NCBI GenBank assembly: GCA_964019055.1
Contig: OZ025220.1
Coordinates: forward strand, 2,789,978-2,853,977
Direction: 5' to 3'
Length of the DNA stretch: 64,000 nucleotides
Origin: Anthopleura xanthogrammica
Lineage: Eukaryota; Cnidaria; Anthozoa; Actiniaria; Actiniidae
Shown piece by piece: positions 1 through 11,056 of the stretch. Under the pieces are notes generated by a model. The model did no database searches. It saw only the letters and a list, made by a program, of their open reading frames with translations, and was not told the origin of the DNA. The translations under genes and the position numbers were made by a program. The first letter of the stretch is position 1, and every line of letters starts with the position of its first letter.

Positions 1-185
1 TGTCAGTGTGTTCCACGTATAGCAACATGAGTTATATGGAGTTGGACTTCTGCATTAGCAATATCCTTCATGATTTTCCTAACAGTGGCTATAAAGCTAA
101 GCTTGGTCACTTATTATCACGAGGCCATAAAGTACAGCAAGAACGTATCAGAGAGGCAATGAGAAGGGTTGATCCAATAGGTAAG

Positions 186-242
186 TGCATAATAATAACA
201 ATAATAATAATAACAATAATAATAATAATAATAATAATAAAA
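186..242 (+). repeat. (AAT)n/(AAC)n microsatellite in the first intron
   Basis: AT-rich trinucleotide run directly after the splice donor at 181. It produces low-complexity poly-Ile reading frames on both strands that are not genes. Confidence 0.9.
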
Positions 243-1310
243 CGAATATTTATACAGGATAGACCCTTCAACAATACTGCTGTTATCAATGGGGTGTAGG
301 CAGTTGATTTTATTCATATAAAGCTTACACCTCGAATCCACTCATTTTTTTAACAATAGTAATTTAAAAACTTCCATTCTTCATAAAAATGATCAAATGC
401 ACTTTAAATTTATATGACTAAATATGACTAATTTAAATTTAATAAAGTTACCCACCTAACTCCTCTCCCCTTTTACACGTTGGTGAGAATGATGATAATT
501 ACTTTGATGTTAACAGGAACCACTGTAAGGGCTCTCCAAATTCGAGTCACACACCGAAGGACGTACAGTGTGAGGGGTCCCCTGGAACTATGGCACATTG
601 ATGGTAATCATAAGTTGATAAGGTAGGTTGACAGCCAGTGTCATTAACCTAGGCTTTTTCTTTGTTATTCATAGTGCTGTATATCCCTTCCCTGCCTTTT
701 ATGAATTCCAGGGTTATATATATTCACTGGGTTATATATATAGTCCCTTGATTATAACTATAGCCCTTTAATACCTAATGAATAGATCACCATGTTATCC
801 CCTTCCTGCACTTCCTTTTGGGACTAGTTTTTGTGGGGAAAACATGTGAATTGGAAACAAATGTTGGTTACCTCACACATTGGAATTAAGGCAGCAAGTA
901 TTTTCTGTCCATTACTCAAGTAAGATGGTACATTGTATAAGCTGCCATTGTATTTTTAGTGGTCAAACCATAGTGTAACCTCTATAAACTATGGCCAAAC
1001 TGAGGATTCACCATAAGATATTTCTTTCTTTATTAGATGGAAATTGGCTGCATAGCTGCATAGCTGCATAGATGGATATTCCCGAAAAGTCATGTTTCTC
1101 AGGGGTGGATCCAGGATTTGGGCTGACTAGTTCCACCCTCGAAAAGGAGCTCATAACTCACAAGCACTCTAGAAACACTGGTATAAGGCATATAAACATT
1201 CACCTATTGTAATATGTTTTCCATTCTCATTCTTCTTGGATGTAAATTGGCAAACATCAATTACTTTATCCAGATCAATTGCCTTTTCTCTGTGGGCATG
1301 CATCATAGCT

Positions 1311-1882
1311 ATTTTGACTACACTACACATAAAGAACACTACACACAAGCATGTAACACATGGGCATGTGGGTCAGCCAGGCCCTCAAGTTTATTGACAA
1401 AAAAGAAAACACTTCCAAACTGCAATAATAATTACAAAGTACTTGTATAATACATAAATACTATATGGCCTATAAACATCAAAGCCGGTCACGAAAACCC
1501 CGAAAACCACTGTGTGGAAAGGAGGGGAACGTGAACCCCCGACCAATGCTAAGATGTAACCTTTGGGGTTTTAAGGCAAAACCTATAATAATTAACGAAA
1601 AAATTGGGATACAGTTCAGAATGAAAATTTAGTAATAGACTTCTGCGAGCTGACTGACCGTAGATAACTTACACACGGTCAGCACACTACTTATATGTTT
1701 GATATACACAAGGGACCCGACGCTACTTACGCACGGGCTCACTAGCTCCGTGCTGGCAAAATATTCATTTATGTCAATCTCGTACCTCGCTTTTCACAAA
1801 TTACATATTTTGACTACACTACGCATAAAGAACACTACACACAAGCATGTAACACATGGGCATGTGGGTCAGCCAGGCCCTC
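1311..1882 (-). repeat. B2 - spacer - A2 - B1 repeat complex of the Ngaro-like element
   Basis: B2 is 1311-1386 and B1 is 1807-1882 (76 bp each, one mismatch seen). A2 is 1622-1806 (185 bp) and matches A1 at 6208-6392 with about two mismatches. A2 and B1 abut directly at 1806/1807. Confidence 0.9.
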
Positions 1883-1917
1883 TATAGACCGGATAAAGGT
1901 AGGGCTTGAGTCAGGAG

Positions 1918-2932
1918 TCAGAGTTGCAGGGACTTGGATACATCTAATCTTGAGTCGAGAGAATCTTTGATATATCTATCTTTGGAGGAGGTGGATTTCC
2001 ACCTGCCGTGTCGTTGGACGTTTCTGTCGGAGACATCGCCTGAGTTGGCAGCAGCCGTAGCCCCTCCTGATCTGGAAGAATGAGTGCTAAAACTAGCAAT
2101 ATCAGAGACAATGTTAGTAAATGACTTCTTGAAGGCCTCTCTATAAGTGGAATAACAAATTGGTTTGTTAACAGTGACGAGTTTCTTGACATTCTTAGAA
2201 GAGGAAATAGGACGAAACAAAAACTCTCTTGAGTCGGGATGAATTAGGGACATAGAGACATATTGCTTAAGTAGGGCAACTGGGCATAAGGGAGAACCTG
2301 ACTTAGCAATAACAACATTTCGACCCTCTCTCAGTTGATCTGTTTTACTTCTCTCAATAGATAGAGTAATATGACTGTCATCAAATTTAATGTCATCGCT
2401 ACGCAGAGCTAACACCTCTGAACTTCTCAGGAAACTGCTAAAAGATAAAACAAACAGTTAAATTTCGGACTTGCAGGAGGTCTTGGAAGTCCGTAATAGA
2501 AGCCAATTTTTGAAGATGGGCAACTTCTAATGGCTCCTTTCGATGAAGCGGGGGACGGCTGGCAATACGAACAGTGCCTTCTCTTAAACACGTCAATGCA
2601 GGATCATCTGTAGGGGAAGGGACATTAGCCATGTTATGAATCCATTTCATAGAATAGAAGACGGAGTTGACTGAGGAAACTGAGGACGACGACTCTAGAA
2701 CATGCTGGACAAATAGAGCCATGTTCACCGAAGAGACGGGAAAAGTGGATGAAAGGTGAAGTACGTCCACAGCAAATAGTTTCCATCTCTTGAAGGAACG
2801 AAGGTATGCACTTACAGTACCGTTGGCGCGGGAAGACAGCAACGTGAACTTAAGGTTTTGTTGGAGACGAAGTACTACAGGATCAGTATTAGACTGATGA
2901 GAACTCTAAAATTCACTGGATAGGAGATCTAA
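1918..2932 (-). pseudogene. Tyrosine recombinase of the Ngaro-like element
   Basis: The first exon starts after the tttctttag acceptor at about 2933. The N-terminal core-binding region (SAYLRSFKRWKLFAVDVL) is at 2842-2438. It is followed after a one-base shift near 2430 by SFLRSSEVLALRSDDI and the C-terminal catalytic region HSSRSGGATAAA, with HGRWKS and then RYI, matching the R...HxxR...H/W...Y layout of phage-integrase-type enzymes. It would integrate the circular cDNA, in place of the DDE integrase of LTR elements. The stop at 1918 is 36 bp before B1 in element orientation. Frameshifted, so inactive as read. Confidence 0.82.
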
Positions 2933-3000
2933 AGAAAAAACACCAAGTCAATTAGAACTCAAAGTAAACAATGCAAACTAAATGAATAGTATATATAATA

Positions 3001-3290
3001 AGCACTTGGGCTTAGATATTTAAGGCACTTGGGCCTATAATACTGTTATCACTTGGGCTAATATAACAGACGGCACTTGGGCCTATAATACTGTTAGCAC
3101 TTGGGCCAATACAACAGACGGCACTTGGGCCTATAATACTGTTAGCACTTGGGTTAATACAACAGACGGCACTTGGGCTTATAATACTGTTAGCACTTGG
3201 GCTAATACAACAGACAACACTTGGGCCTATAATACTGTTAGCACTTGGGCTAATATAACTGACGACACTTGGGCCTATGAATATTAACTT
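3001..3290 (-). repeat. 24/48-bp minisatellite between RT and recombinase exons
   Basis: About 12 units of a 24-bp motif beginning CACTTGGGC, alternating between two variants to give a 48-bp higher-order unit. It lies inside the inferred intron 2933-3339. The open frame through it (SIIGPSAVCCI repeats) is a by-product. Confidence 0.85.
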
Positions 3291-3338
3291 CATGATATTA
3301 TTGATTTGACATATATACTCAAGTGAAAATAAATAAAC

Positions 3339-5266
3339 TTACTGAAAGTCGATTCGGAGAGCTAAAACTTGAAAAGGCAAAGGCCTGGAACCAAAAATGA
3401 TGTTTTTAGCTTTACCCCTGATAAACAAGTTGGGTATGTCAGGTAAAACCGCCCAATCGACAACAAAACTGTTAAAATGAATCCCATCAGAGCAAATAAT
3501 AGGCCAGAAATGAGCCGACTTCCACTTAGGAACAATGAGGGTACCCTGGGCTTTGCAAACTCTAAGATGATCAAGAACCTTGCAGGTGAGATAAACTGGT
3601 GGACAAAGCCAATTGTTATGGTAGGCCCAATCGTGAGAAAAGGCATTAACACCGCTGGACCCAGGTTGAAAATACTTGGTGTTAAACAAAGGCAACTTGG
3701 CATTATAATGGCAAGCGAAACGGTCGAAATTATGAGGGCCCCACATAAGATCAAGATCTCTGAACACATCATCATGTAAACAATAATCATCATAGTCAAT
3801 GATGCGGCTGATATCATCAGCTGTAGAATTATGATCTCTCGGAATCCATTCCATGTCTAGGGTGATTGCATTCCTAAGACAGATCTCGTGCAGACTCACG
3901 AGCATTTCATGTAAAGAAGGTACTTTAGAAAATAGAAAATATGGCAAAAAGGGAAACAACATTTTGATTGTCAGTATACCATAACACCTGTTGGGATTTC
4001 AACTCAGCTTGGAAAGCACTTAATGACAATAGAACAGCTTTGAGTTCTCTGTAAGTAGAACTCTGAGATTTCTCCTCATCGGACCAATTCTGTTGAAATA
4101 CTTTACCATCAAGCTCAATGATACTACCACATCCTGAACTAGAAGCGTCAGAATAAACAACACGACTGGGTTTAGACTGGACGGGCCATATAGGTACGCC
4201 ATTCAACCTCTGGACGTTGGAATTCCAAAACTGAATTTCGCTGAGACAGTCTGGCGTTAAAAGAACTGGAGAATACCAAGACAACCTGGAATTAATAACA
4301 GAAAATAGATGTCTGGTCATTAGTCTGGTCACCTTACCAACACAATTAGTAAGGGAAATGATCTTGCCGCAAGTAGAAGCAAGGGATCTAACTTGTACAT
4401 AGCCGCAATTAGTAGACTGAAGTGCACTAAGATCAGAAAGAAAACTGTTAATTCTCCTGGCGGTAGCTGAAATAACACAAGTGAAGGTATCAATGTTAGT
4501 TCCCAAATAAACGATGGATTGAGTGGGGTTCCAATGACATTTTTGTTCATTAGGGAGAAAACCAAACCTTAAAAGATCAGAGTGCACCTGTAGACTGACG
4601 ATCTTGCAAGCGAATTCGTTAGACGAGGCACCCAAGCCGTCATCCAAGTATACCATGATAGTTGTGCCACGTGACCTCCACATCTTGACTAGCGGTTTGA
4701 GTAGTTTGGTGAAGAGATAAGGAGCTGAACTGAGACCAAACGGAAGAACTGCAAAATGAAAATATCTAACACAACCATTAGGAAACTTCCAAGAGAAGGA
4801 TAAGAACTTGCGATGGCCTTCAAATATCTCGACATGATGATAGCCTGACTTGAGATCGAACGTAGACATAAAATCACCAGGCTTGAGAATTTCTTTAAGG
4901 ACCACTAAATCCTCGCATCTGAACTTATTTTTATAAACACACTTGTTAACATGACGTAAATCATGAAACAGAAAGAGGATTGATGATAACAGGTGGAGAA
5001 AATACTTCTTCGACGCAATTAGAGTCAAGTAACTCCTTGATAGACTGCTCAACAAAAGAGAATTCCCTGAGCGCAGATTTATTATTTTTCCCGATGAAGG
5101 CAGGTGGCAGAACAAAAAATGGAATTCTGTAACCCTCAGAAATCAGGTCAAGAATGAATTGAGGAGCGTCGATATCTACCCAACTCTGAACTGCCTTCTT
5201 CAATCTGCCTTTGACAGAAACTACGGGCGTAGCGCAATCAGATTTAACCTCATAAGATCGAGACAA
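3339..5266 (-). pseudogene. Reverse transcriptase - RNase H of the Ngaro-like element
   Basis: In order: an N-terminal RT segment (LISEGYRIPF, 5266-4961), the palm with DLRHVNK, FDLKSGYHHVEI, FGLSSAPY and the YLDD box at 4639-4650, then RNase H with VVYSDASSSGCGSI, YRELKAVLLSL and WYTDNQNVVSLF. These are followed by WIPRDHNSTADDISR and a conserved C-terminal tail. YLDD and this RNase H arrangement are typical of DIRS-order elements. Two frameshifts are seen, near 4970 and near 3940. The frame runs to 3340, where CA|GTAAGT looks like a donor for an intron that would end near 2933. Confidence 0.85.
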
Positions 5267-5488
5267 ATGAGGATCGTAGGAAAAACTCTCGTCAGCTTCA
5301 TTAACAGGAATTGATGACGAATATACATCTAAATCTAAAATAACACGAGAAGAATACAGAACAAAACATCGTTATATAAGGCATATATGAATAAATATTA
5401 GAATATAAAACGTACAATAAAGCGTAATTTGATGCAAACAAAACAACAAACAGAAACATTTGCATAATACAGAATATAAATTCAATAA

Positions 5489-6191
5489 CTATTTAGATTG
5501 AGAAGAAGTTGAAGTGGCACTTGTATAAGGACAACAAACGCGCCAGTGACCAGCTTTACCACAAGCGAAACAAGTACCAGGAGAACGAGAGGAGCCCGCC
5601 TGGAAATTCGATCTGACGGTGGCAGACGAAGTGGGAAGGGAGGGATGAACCGGCTGCGACTGGGGGGAATAAAGACGGCATTGAAAACGATTGGCATTGA
5701 AGCGCTTAACTTTAGCTGCAGCCCTGGTTTCGGCTCTAAAGATCTTCTTCTCGTCCTCGTCATCTTCGGCGAGGTCATTATGTTTATATTCTAAAACAGT
5801 TTTCCAGCCGTAAGTGGACTTATCTGCCATGAGAATAAGTTTCTGTCAATCCTTAATTAAGGACATACCTTGGTCAAGGAACTCAACCGCCTTGTCGGTC
5901 TGATTGGCAGCTATAGAGGACTTGGCGTCTTCAAAAGTTTCGAGGATAGCTTTGTTCGACTTGAACTGGTCTTCATTTTTTTTTTTTTTTTTTCTGGTCT
6001 TCATTGCTCTTCTTCTTAAAGGTTGGGTTGGTGTCTCTCTTGAATTTCTTAATTTGACCAAGGTGTTGTTCAGCTACCTCTTGACTTGCTCTCTTAAGGT
6101 CGTTAGTAGAGTCTTTAATCAAAGTTTGCATCTGAGCTAGTAGAACGGCATTATTCTCGCTGAATAAACGTTGAATGGTGCGCTCTTCCAT
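5489..6191 (-). pseudogene. Gag-like protein with CCHC zinc knuckle (Ngaro-like element)
   Basis: ATG at 6191 begins a helical, Lys-rich N-terminal region (MEERTIQRLFSENNAVLLAQ...). The frame is shifted by a 28-bp poly(A)-only insertion at about 5976-6003. The C-terminal part around 5545-5585 has CFACGKAGHWRVCC, a CX2CX4HX4C knuckle typical of nucleic-acid-binding Gag. A 45-bp stretch at about 5827-5871 has gtatgt...ggcag ends and may be a mini-intron joining the two parts. It would package element RNA. The lesion makes this copy defective. Confidence 0.7.
5966..6005. mobile_element. Poly(A)-only retro-insertion with 12-bp target duplication
   Basis: CTGGTCTTCATT at 5966-5977 is repeated exactly at 5994-6005, with an 18-T run (poly(A) on the minus strand) between. 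Net insertion is 28 bp, which shifts the gag-like frame. The pattern is what target-primed reverse transcription gives when only the tail is copied. Confidence 0.6.
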
Positions 6192-6207
6192 GAAGAAAAA
6201 GGAACTT

Positions 6208-6392
6208 TGAAAATTTAGTAATAGACTTCTGCGAGCTGACTGACCGTAGATAACTTACACACGGTCAGCACACTACTTATATGTTTGATATACACAAGGG
6301 ACCCGACGCTACTTACGCACAGGCTCACTAGCTCCGTGCCGGCAAAATATTCATTTATGTCAATCTCGTACCTCGCTTTTCACAAATTACAT
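6208..6392 (-). repeat. A1 terminal repeat (5' end of Ngaro-like element)
   Basis: 185-bp direct copy of 1622-1806. The first ATG of the gag-like frame (6191) lies 17 bp downstream in element orientation, so A1 probably contains the promoter. That last point is inference. Confidence 0.85.
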
Positions 6393-8630
6393 AATCCATT
6401 AAGTCTATCCTGTACCATTGTACTTCTAAGATAGTTCTTCAAGTTCCTTAGTGATGATATGGATCTTTCACAGCTTGCTAAAGTAATGGGAAGAGTTGCA
6501 AGAAGTTGAAGAATAAAATAAATGTTAGGATATGATTGTTTGTCAACAAATTTGAATGCTGATGAAATCTTGTCAGGGATTTCATCCCCTCTAGCCTGGG
6601 CATCATTCCACTTCCTTTCCCATAGAGTAAGTTCTGCCTGAATTCCTGCTATGTTAGGCATATCTTGAATGTAGTGGTTAGTAAAATCTTGGATGTTCTG
6701 CTTCCATTGTAAGTTATTGGTAAGTAATGCTGATGGGATGATTGATAAGCCTTTGTAACAAACCAAAACTTCATCTTGAAATCTAGTGTTGAGATGCTGA
6801 GTGGCGTGGTCTAAGAAAACTCTAGTCAAGTTTATTCTGTAATAGATCTCAGGGTTAGCAGCTGGGGCATTGGCTCTGTACAATTGCCTATTAGCCACTC
6901 TTGGCATACTTGGCTCAACTCCAACACTTGTTGCTAGATTCACAGCTTGGGTATATAGGTCGTGGTGTACAGCATCAATGTTGTCCTGTAATTCTGAGAG
7001 TGTAGACTTCAAATCTCTGATCTCATTCTTTGCCTTAAGTAGGTCTATTTCAGCACTCTGGAGCTTCACTGTTAGTGGTCGGGTTAGAGCTAAGATGTGT
7101 CTGACAATAACAAGAGCAACAATGAAGGGAAAGTCGATAGACTTTACCAAAGAGCTGGCATCATCTCTACTCTTGTAGTTCCATGTCTGATCTCTATATG
7201 CATCACAATTTATGTCAATAACATGCAATGTCTGATGAATTGGTTTCAAGAGCTCCACCGTTCTATCCAATCCATCGATTCGTGCTATCCACCTAGTCTT
7301 ACAGACATCAACTAGTACATTATGATTCGTCTGGGGTAGATCTTTGATCTTCTTGACAAGATATTGTTGTCGCTTAGGAGAGTTTTTGAAGAAGTCGGCA
7401 ATTGCTTTAACACGAGTCATCATTCTTCTCACAATTTCTATGGAGCAAGTTTCAGCCACACACAAATTAAGCCGATGGTTCATACAATGTACGTAAAGAG
7501 CGTTAGGAAATTGCTCTGTGATTAGTGAGGAAGCTTCCCTGTAAACATCCAGCCATGTTTCCTGCCCCGTCGTAACACTGACCCTGACAATCATCCATCG
7601 ATAATCGTAAATCGGCTATAACACTCAGAATCAATTGTTTGATAGCTGCACCAGTTGTCCCCTCTTCACAAAGGTAAAATCCAACAAATTCTTCACGCAC
7701 ACATTTCGAGGAATCCACCATGCGAACGACTACAGATAGATTTTCTTTGTTCGCTACGTCAGCCGCCTCGTCAGCAAGAATTGAGAAATATTTGCTTTCT
7801 CTGATTTCGTTTGATAATTTATCCGATATATACTTTCCAACTGTTGTTATCATCTCGTTCTGGATTGTTTTGGAAATATATGTTGCATTCCGTGGAGCTG
7901 TTTCGAGATGTTGTTGAAGTATTTTGTCGCCACTGTCCACTCTGATAGCCAATAAAGTCTGGAAATTACCCTGAAGTGTCGAATCACTAGGATCATCATC
8001 TCTTCGCCCTCTCAAGGGAATATTGTTCTGTCCACAGGCGATGATAGTTTTGAAGAGCGATGACAGAATTTGACGATTTTTAGCGATTTGTTGTTGTAAA
8101 ACATTGTCAAGTTGTTGATCAACTGGGATGCCCTCACGTCTCATGGTTCTAATAAAGTTATCCATCCTGAGAGCCGAAGTATTGTGCATCTCACACTTCC
8201 CTTGGCAGTGACTTTGAAAGCGAGCCTGAGCGGTTGTCCAATTTGTTAACAGGGATTTCACTAACTTGTCGAGCTTTCGGTTATCGTGCGGATTGCCAAA
8301 TAACACACATGTGAGACAGAATGCCCCATCAAGATATTTAGAATAGGCTAACCAAGGATATTGTTTAAGCCAATCTGGATTAAATCGACGATATCTTCCT
8401 CCACTCTCCAGTGATTTGGGGAAATCATAGGGGTTCTCTCCGCGGCGGTCTCCACGAGGTCTCCAAACGTTCTCCAGAAACTCCATCTTTCTGGCATCTG
8501 AATATCTAGAAATATCATTAAATACAACACCAATATCAAAGGGCAAGCAGTCCTCTCTGCGGGCGACTGGTTGTCCACGCAGAACATCATTATTTACAAC
8601 AATAGGAGCGTTATTGATACTAGCACTCAT
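6380..8630 (-). pseudogene. hAT transposase (TTF-type zinc finger, DUF4371, C-terminal dimerisation)
   Basis: Starts at ATG 8630. A TTF-type segment (WLKQYPWLAYSKYLDGAFCL, with CVLFGNP) comes near residues 85-115, then a DUF4371-like core with ILADEAADVANKE (first Asp) and CYDGAGNMAG (second Asp), then the hAT dimerisation region with SCERSISSLRNLKNYLRS (Glu). A one-base frameshift near 7545 separates the N-terminal 360 residues from the rest. The C-terminus is cut after ...DRLNGL by the retroelement at 6392. The remaining tail is read on the minus strand from 1311 to about 1200 (IAMMHAHREKAIDLDKVIDV). It belongs to the ZMYM1-like animal hAT group and its job would be cut-and-paste of this element. 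It is dead as read. Confidence 0.85.
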
Positions 8631-10080
8631 TGTTGAGAGTTCTGTACTTGATAGGTGTTGAGATTACAATAACAAAACGGAGTGCGAAGGGGGTAGGGGT
8701 GTCTCTTTTTGTCACTGTATCCAAGTAGATCCTTGACGACTGTTGATAATTCCACATTTGAACAAACCAATCACTTTCTATGTTCTGAGCAGCTTAAACC
8801 AATCAGCGACGACTACAAAACGTTCGTTTGATGGGGGTAGTGTCGGATAGTGTGCCTACTTGAAGCCAGACACTCGTTGACACTCGTACGTTGCTTCTAC
8901 TATATCCAAATTCAAATGAACCAATTAGCGATCGATCTGACTATATCCAAGACTAGATCACAATGACATCACACTAGTTCCACATTGTCAATTTTAATTG
9001 GAGGTCCCCTCCCCTCATATTAACAATTGGTAGCCAAAAAGTACCTGAACACTCCCGAACAAATACCTCGGAAAATCCGAATAAAGGTATTGCCGAAAAA
9101 ACCTGAACATTATAGTCGGGAAAACCTGAATAAAATATTATGTTTGGAGTCCCTGTGTAAACAAGATGGCGGATGTTTCGTAATTTATGGTTCGTAGAGC
9201 GTAGTATCCAGTGTTTGTATATTATATTTTTTATTTTTTGAAAATTCTGACTAGTTCCAAGGATCTAGTTGCACTAGTCTGGATCCACCCCTGTTTCTTC
9301 AGTGCAATGGAAACAACCGGGCTGACACAGTTCTTTCCCTATTCTCAAATGCCGTAGCTGTCCATGGCCTACCTTCAAGAGTGTGTACAGATCATGGTGG
9401 AGAGAATATTGAAGTTGCATGGTTCATGTTAAATCACCCAGAGAGGGGTCCAGGAAGAGGCAGTATTATTACAGGACCAAGTGTTCACAACCAGCGTATT
9501 GAACGCCTATGGAGAGATGTTTTTGCCAGCTGCCTTTACATATACTATTCTGTGTTTTACTTTTTGGAAGAGACGGAGATTGGATGTTTCCAATAATATC
9601 CATATGTTCTGTTGACATTATGTTTACTTGCCCAGAATTAATCAACATCTTCATAATTTTATAATGTCTTGGAATGACCATCGTATCCGAACAGCAGGAA
9701 ACACATCTCCAAATCAGCTGTGGATTTTGGGACTTGATCAGACAAACGTGAATGCTTTGCTAACAGGAACGCAAATAGGATAATCATATTTCATTTCTAT
9801 TCAAAATATGCCAAATGTATAATAATTGTATATATTGTATGTGCCTACTGTTCCTAGGAGTGGAATGAATATGGGATTGACTGTGATGCACCACTTCCTG
9901 ATATGCCTGGGGATGATGAAAATGTTGCTTTTGCAGTTACAAATAATCCATTGTCAGAAAGTGACTTCCAGGAATTTACTCAATTGGTAAACCCTTTGAG
10001 AGATGATGACTGCTATGGAATTACCATATACTTGGAAGCATGTGCTCTTGTATCAGAAAGATTGCATTAAGAATAGTACC

Positions 10081-10275
10081 TAAGGGACTGGTCATTATTT
10101 ATCGAGAGGGGGAGCTGGTGCAAATAGGGGGGGGGGCAACATTTTTTATGCTCCACAAAGGACAGGGCTAAGAGAGACAAAAGGCACTTTAGGGGGAGGG
10201 GTCATGAAAATTTGTGCAAGTGAAAATCCAAAATGCACCAGCCCCCCCTCTCGTTAAATAACGACCAGTCCCTAA
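10081..10275. mobile_element. 195-bp MITE
   Basis: Long imperfect terminal inverted repeats: the left end TAAGGGACTGGTCATTATTT matches the reverse complement of the right end ...GACCAGTCCCTAA over about 40 bp, through the GAGAGGGGG and CTGGTGCA segments. It starts 10 bp after the stop of the integrase gene and is flanked by GTAC on both sides. It has no coding capacity, and its superfamily is not decided. Confidence 0.7.
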
Positions 10276-10706
10276 GGTACAAGTGATACTTATCTTTTCG
10301 CTAGCATAGTACTGCATGAGGAATCTCACCAGAAACACAATTAGGATAGTTTATTTAAAACTATGAAATTAACAAAATTTGTCTAACAGTAAACTGATGA
10401 CTGTTTCATGAAATCTTAATTGATTTGAGCATTAAATCAATTGATTAAATGATGTTATTTATTTTTTGAACAATGTTATTGGATTCATTTTAAAAAAGCA
10501 TGGAAGCTTGTCCAATGATGAACTATGACAAAAATTTACAACAATTATAAACTTTTATGCACCAAAGCTGGAAAAAAGCTTCCTGCTGAGGTTTGACTTG
10601 TGGCATTCAACAATACATCATTCTTCATTAAACAAAGAAAAAATTTGGAATGGTGTATTGCTCATACAATCATTGCTTTTTTGATGAATATAAATGTTTT
10701 CATAAC

Positions 10707-10957
10707 TCAGAACCTTCCATATCCAAGTGCTGCCACTTCCAATGAGATGCAGCATGCTTTCTTAAAACTATCATAATTCTTGTGGCAGATTGGCAAGGTA
10801 AGCTTGTTAAAACAGCTGTCTGCTTCAAGTAGTGTCTTGGCTTCCTCAGTTTGGAAATGAACTTCTATCTTTAGATCTGCATCCATTATTGTTGACCCAG
10901 TTACGAATAGGACCAAGGACTGAAGCAGGGTCTTTTGCGTGTTCACTGGTGTTCCTT
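10707..10957 (-). pseudogene. HECT gene last exon: C-lobe
   Basis: Reads LLQSLVLFVTGS ... FNKLTLPICHKNYDSFKKAC ... GYGRF-stop. LP(I/T)CH.. followed by F..A and a C-terminal GF/GYGRF is the reduced HECT C-lobe seen in G2E3-like proteins. The Cys in LPICH is the expected ubiquitin-acceptor position (inference). Acceptor tgtag at 10958-10960. Confidence 0.75.
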
Positions 10958-11056
10958 CTACATTGTAAACAAAAAAAGAACAGAATATTTTAAAACAAGT
11001 ATAATGAATAGAGTGATAACCTTAAAACCACGAAATAAATACAAAATTGTTAAGTA

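Larger units (their letters stand above)
1312..6391 (-). mobile_element. Ngaro/PAT-type tyrosine-recombinase retrotransposon with split direct repeats
   Basis: In element orientation the order is A1 (6392-6208), gag-like, RT-RNase H, tyrosine recombinase, B1 (1882-1807), A2 (1806-1622), spacer, B2 (1386-1311). The B1/A2 join reproduces the junction of the two element ends (...ACAT next to ATTTTGAC...), as expected for split direct repeats used through a circular intermediate. No methyltransferase is seen, which favours Ngaro/PAT over DIRS1. Insertion is inside the hAT transposase codon series with only a TA overlap and no real target duplication. The spacer 1387-1621 shows no gene. All three coding regions carry frameshifts. 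Confidence 0.85.
1100..9293 (-). mobile_element. hAT DNA transposon (TTF/ZMYM1-like), with nested retroelement
   Basis: Perfect 15-bp terminal inverted repeats CAGGGGTGGATCCAG / CTGGATCCACCCCTG. The host exon reads on across the junction: KVMF-L is interrupted after 1099 and resumes at 9294 as tttcttcag. The duplicated target is TTTCT (1095-1099 and 9294-9298), 5 bp rather than the usual hAT 8 bp. Removing the nested retroelement leaves about 3.1 kb. One gene on the minus strand occupies 8630-6392 and resumes at about 1311-1200. The 660 bp between 8631 and 9293 hold no reading frame I can support and are probably the 5' region of the element. Confidence 0.85.
1..10070 (+). pseudogene. Integrase-core (rve-like) domain gene, 3' part, split by a hAT insertion
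   Basis: Exons are 1-180 (donor gtaagt; open at the window edge), 517-622, 1037-1099 continuing at 9294-about 9770, and 9858-10070. The order matches the animal integrase-core family: an HTH-like segment (ERIREAMRRVDPIG), LWHIDGNHKLIR with the first Asp, CIDGYSRKVMFL, VCTDHGGEN with the second Asp, QRIERLWRDVF with the Glu, then SWNDHRIRTAGN and a C-terminal exon ending in YGITIYLEA. Such proteins resemble retroviral-type integrases but are encoded as split single genes. Lesions seen: an in-frame TAG inside an 8-bp triplication near 1054-1078, the 8.2-kb hAT insertion, a frameshift near 9580 and a TGA near 9616. The donor after about 9740 is not certain. Family membership is recalled from conserved motifs. 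The copy is non-functional as read. Confidence 0.8.

Noticed and set aside
3001..3290. Possible CRISPR array
   Set aside because: Repeats are contiguous with no unique spacers, there are no cas genes, and the genomic context is eukaryotic.
3012..3293. 93-residue repeat protein on the minus strand
   Set aside because: Translation of a minisatellite within an inferred retroelement intron.
3477..3779. 100-residue plus-strand ORF
   Set aside because: Antisense shadow of the RT-RNase H tail, which has clear family motifs on the minus strand.
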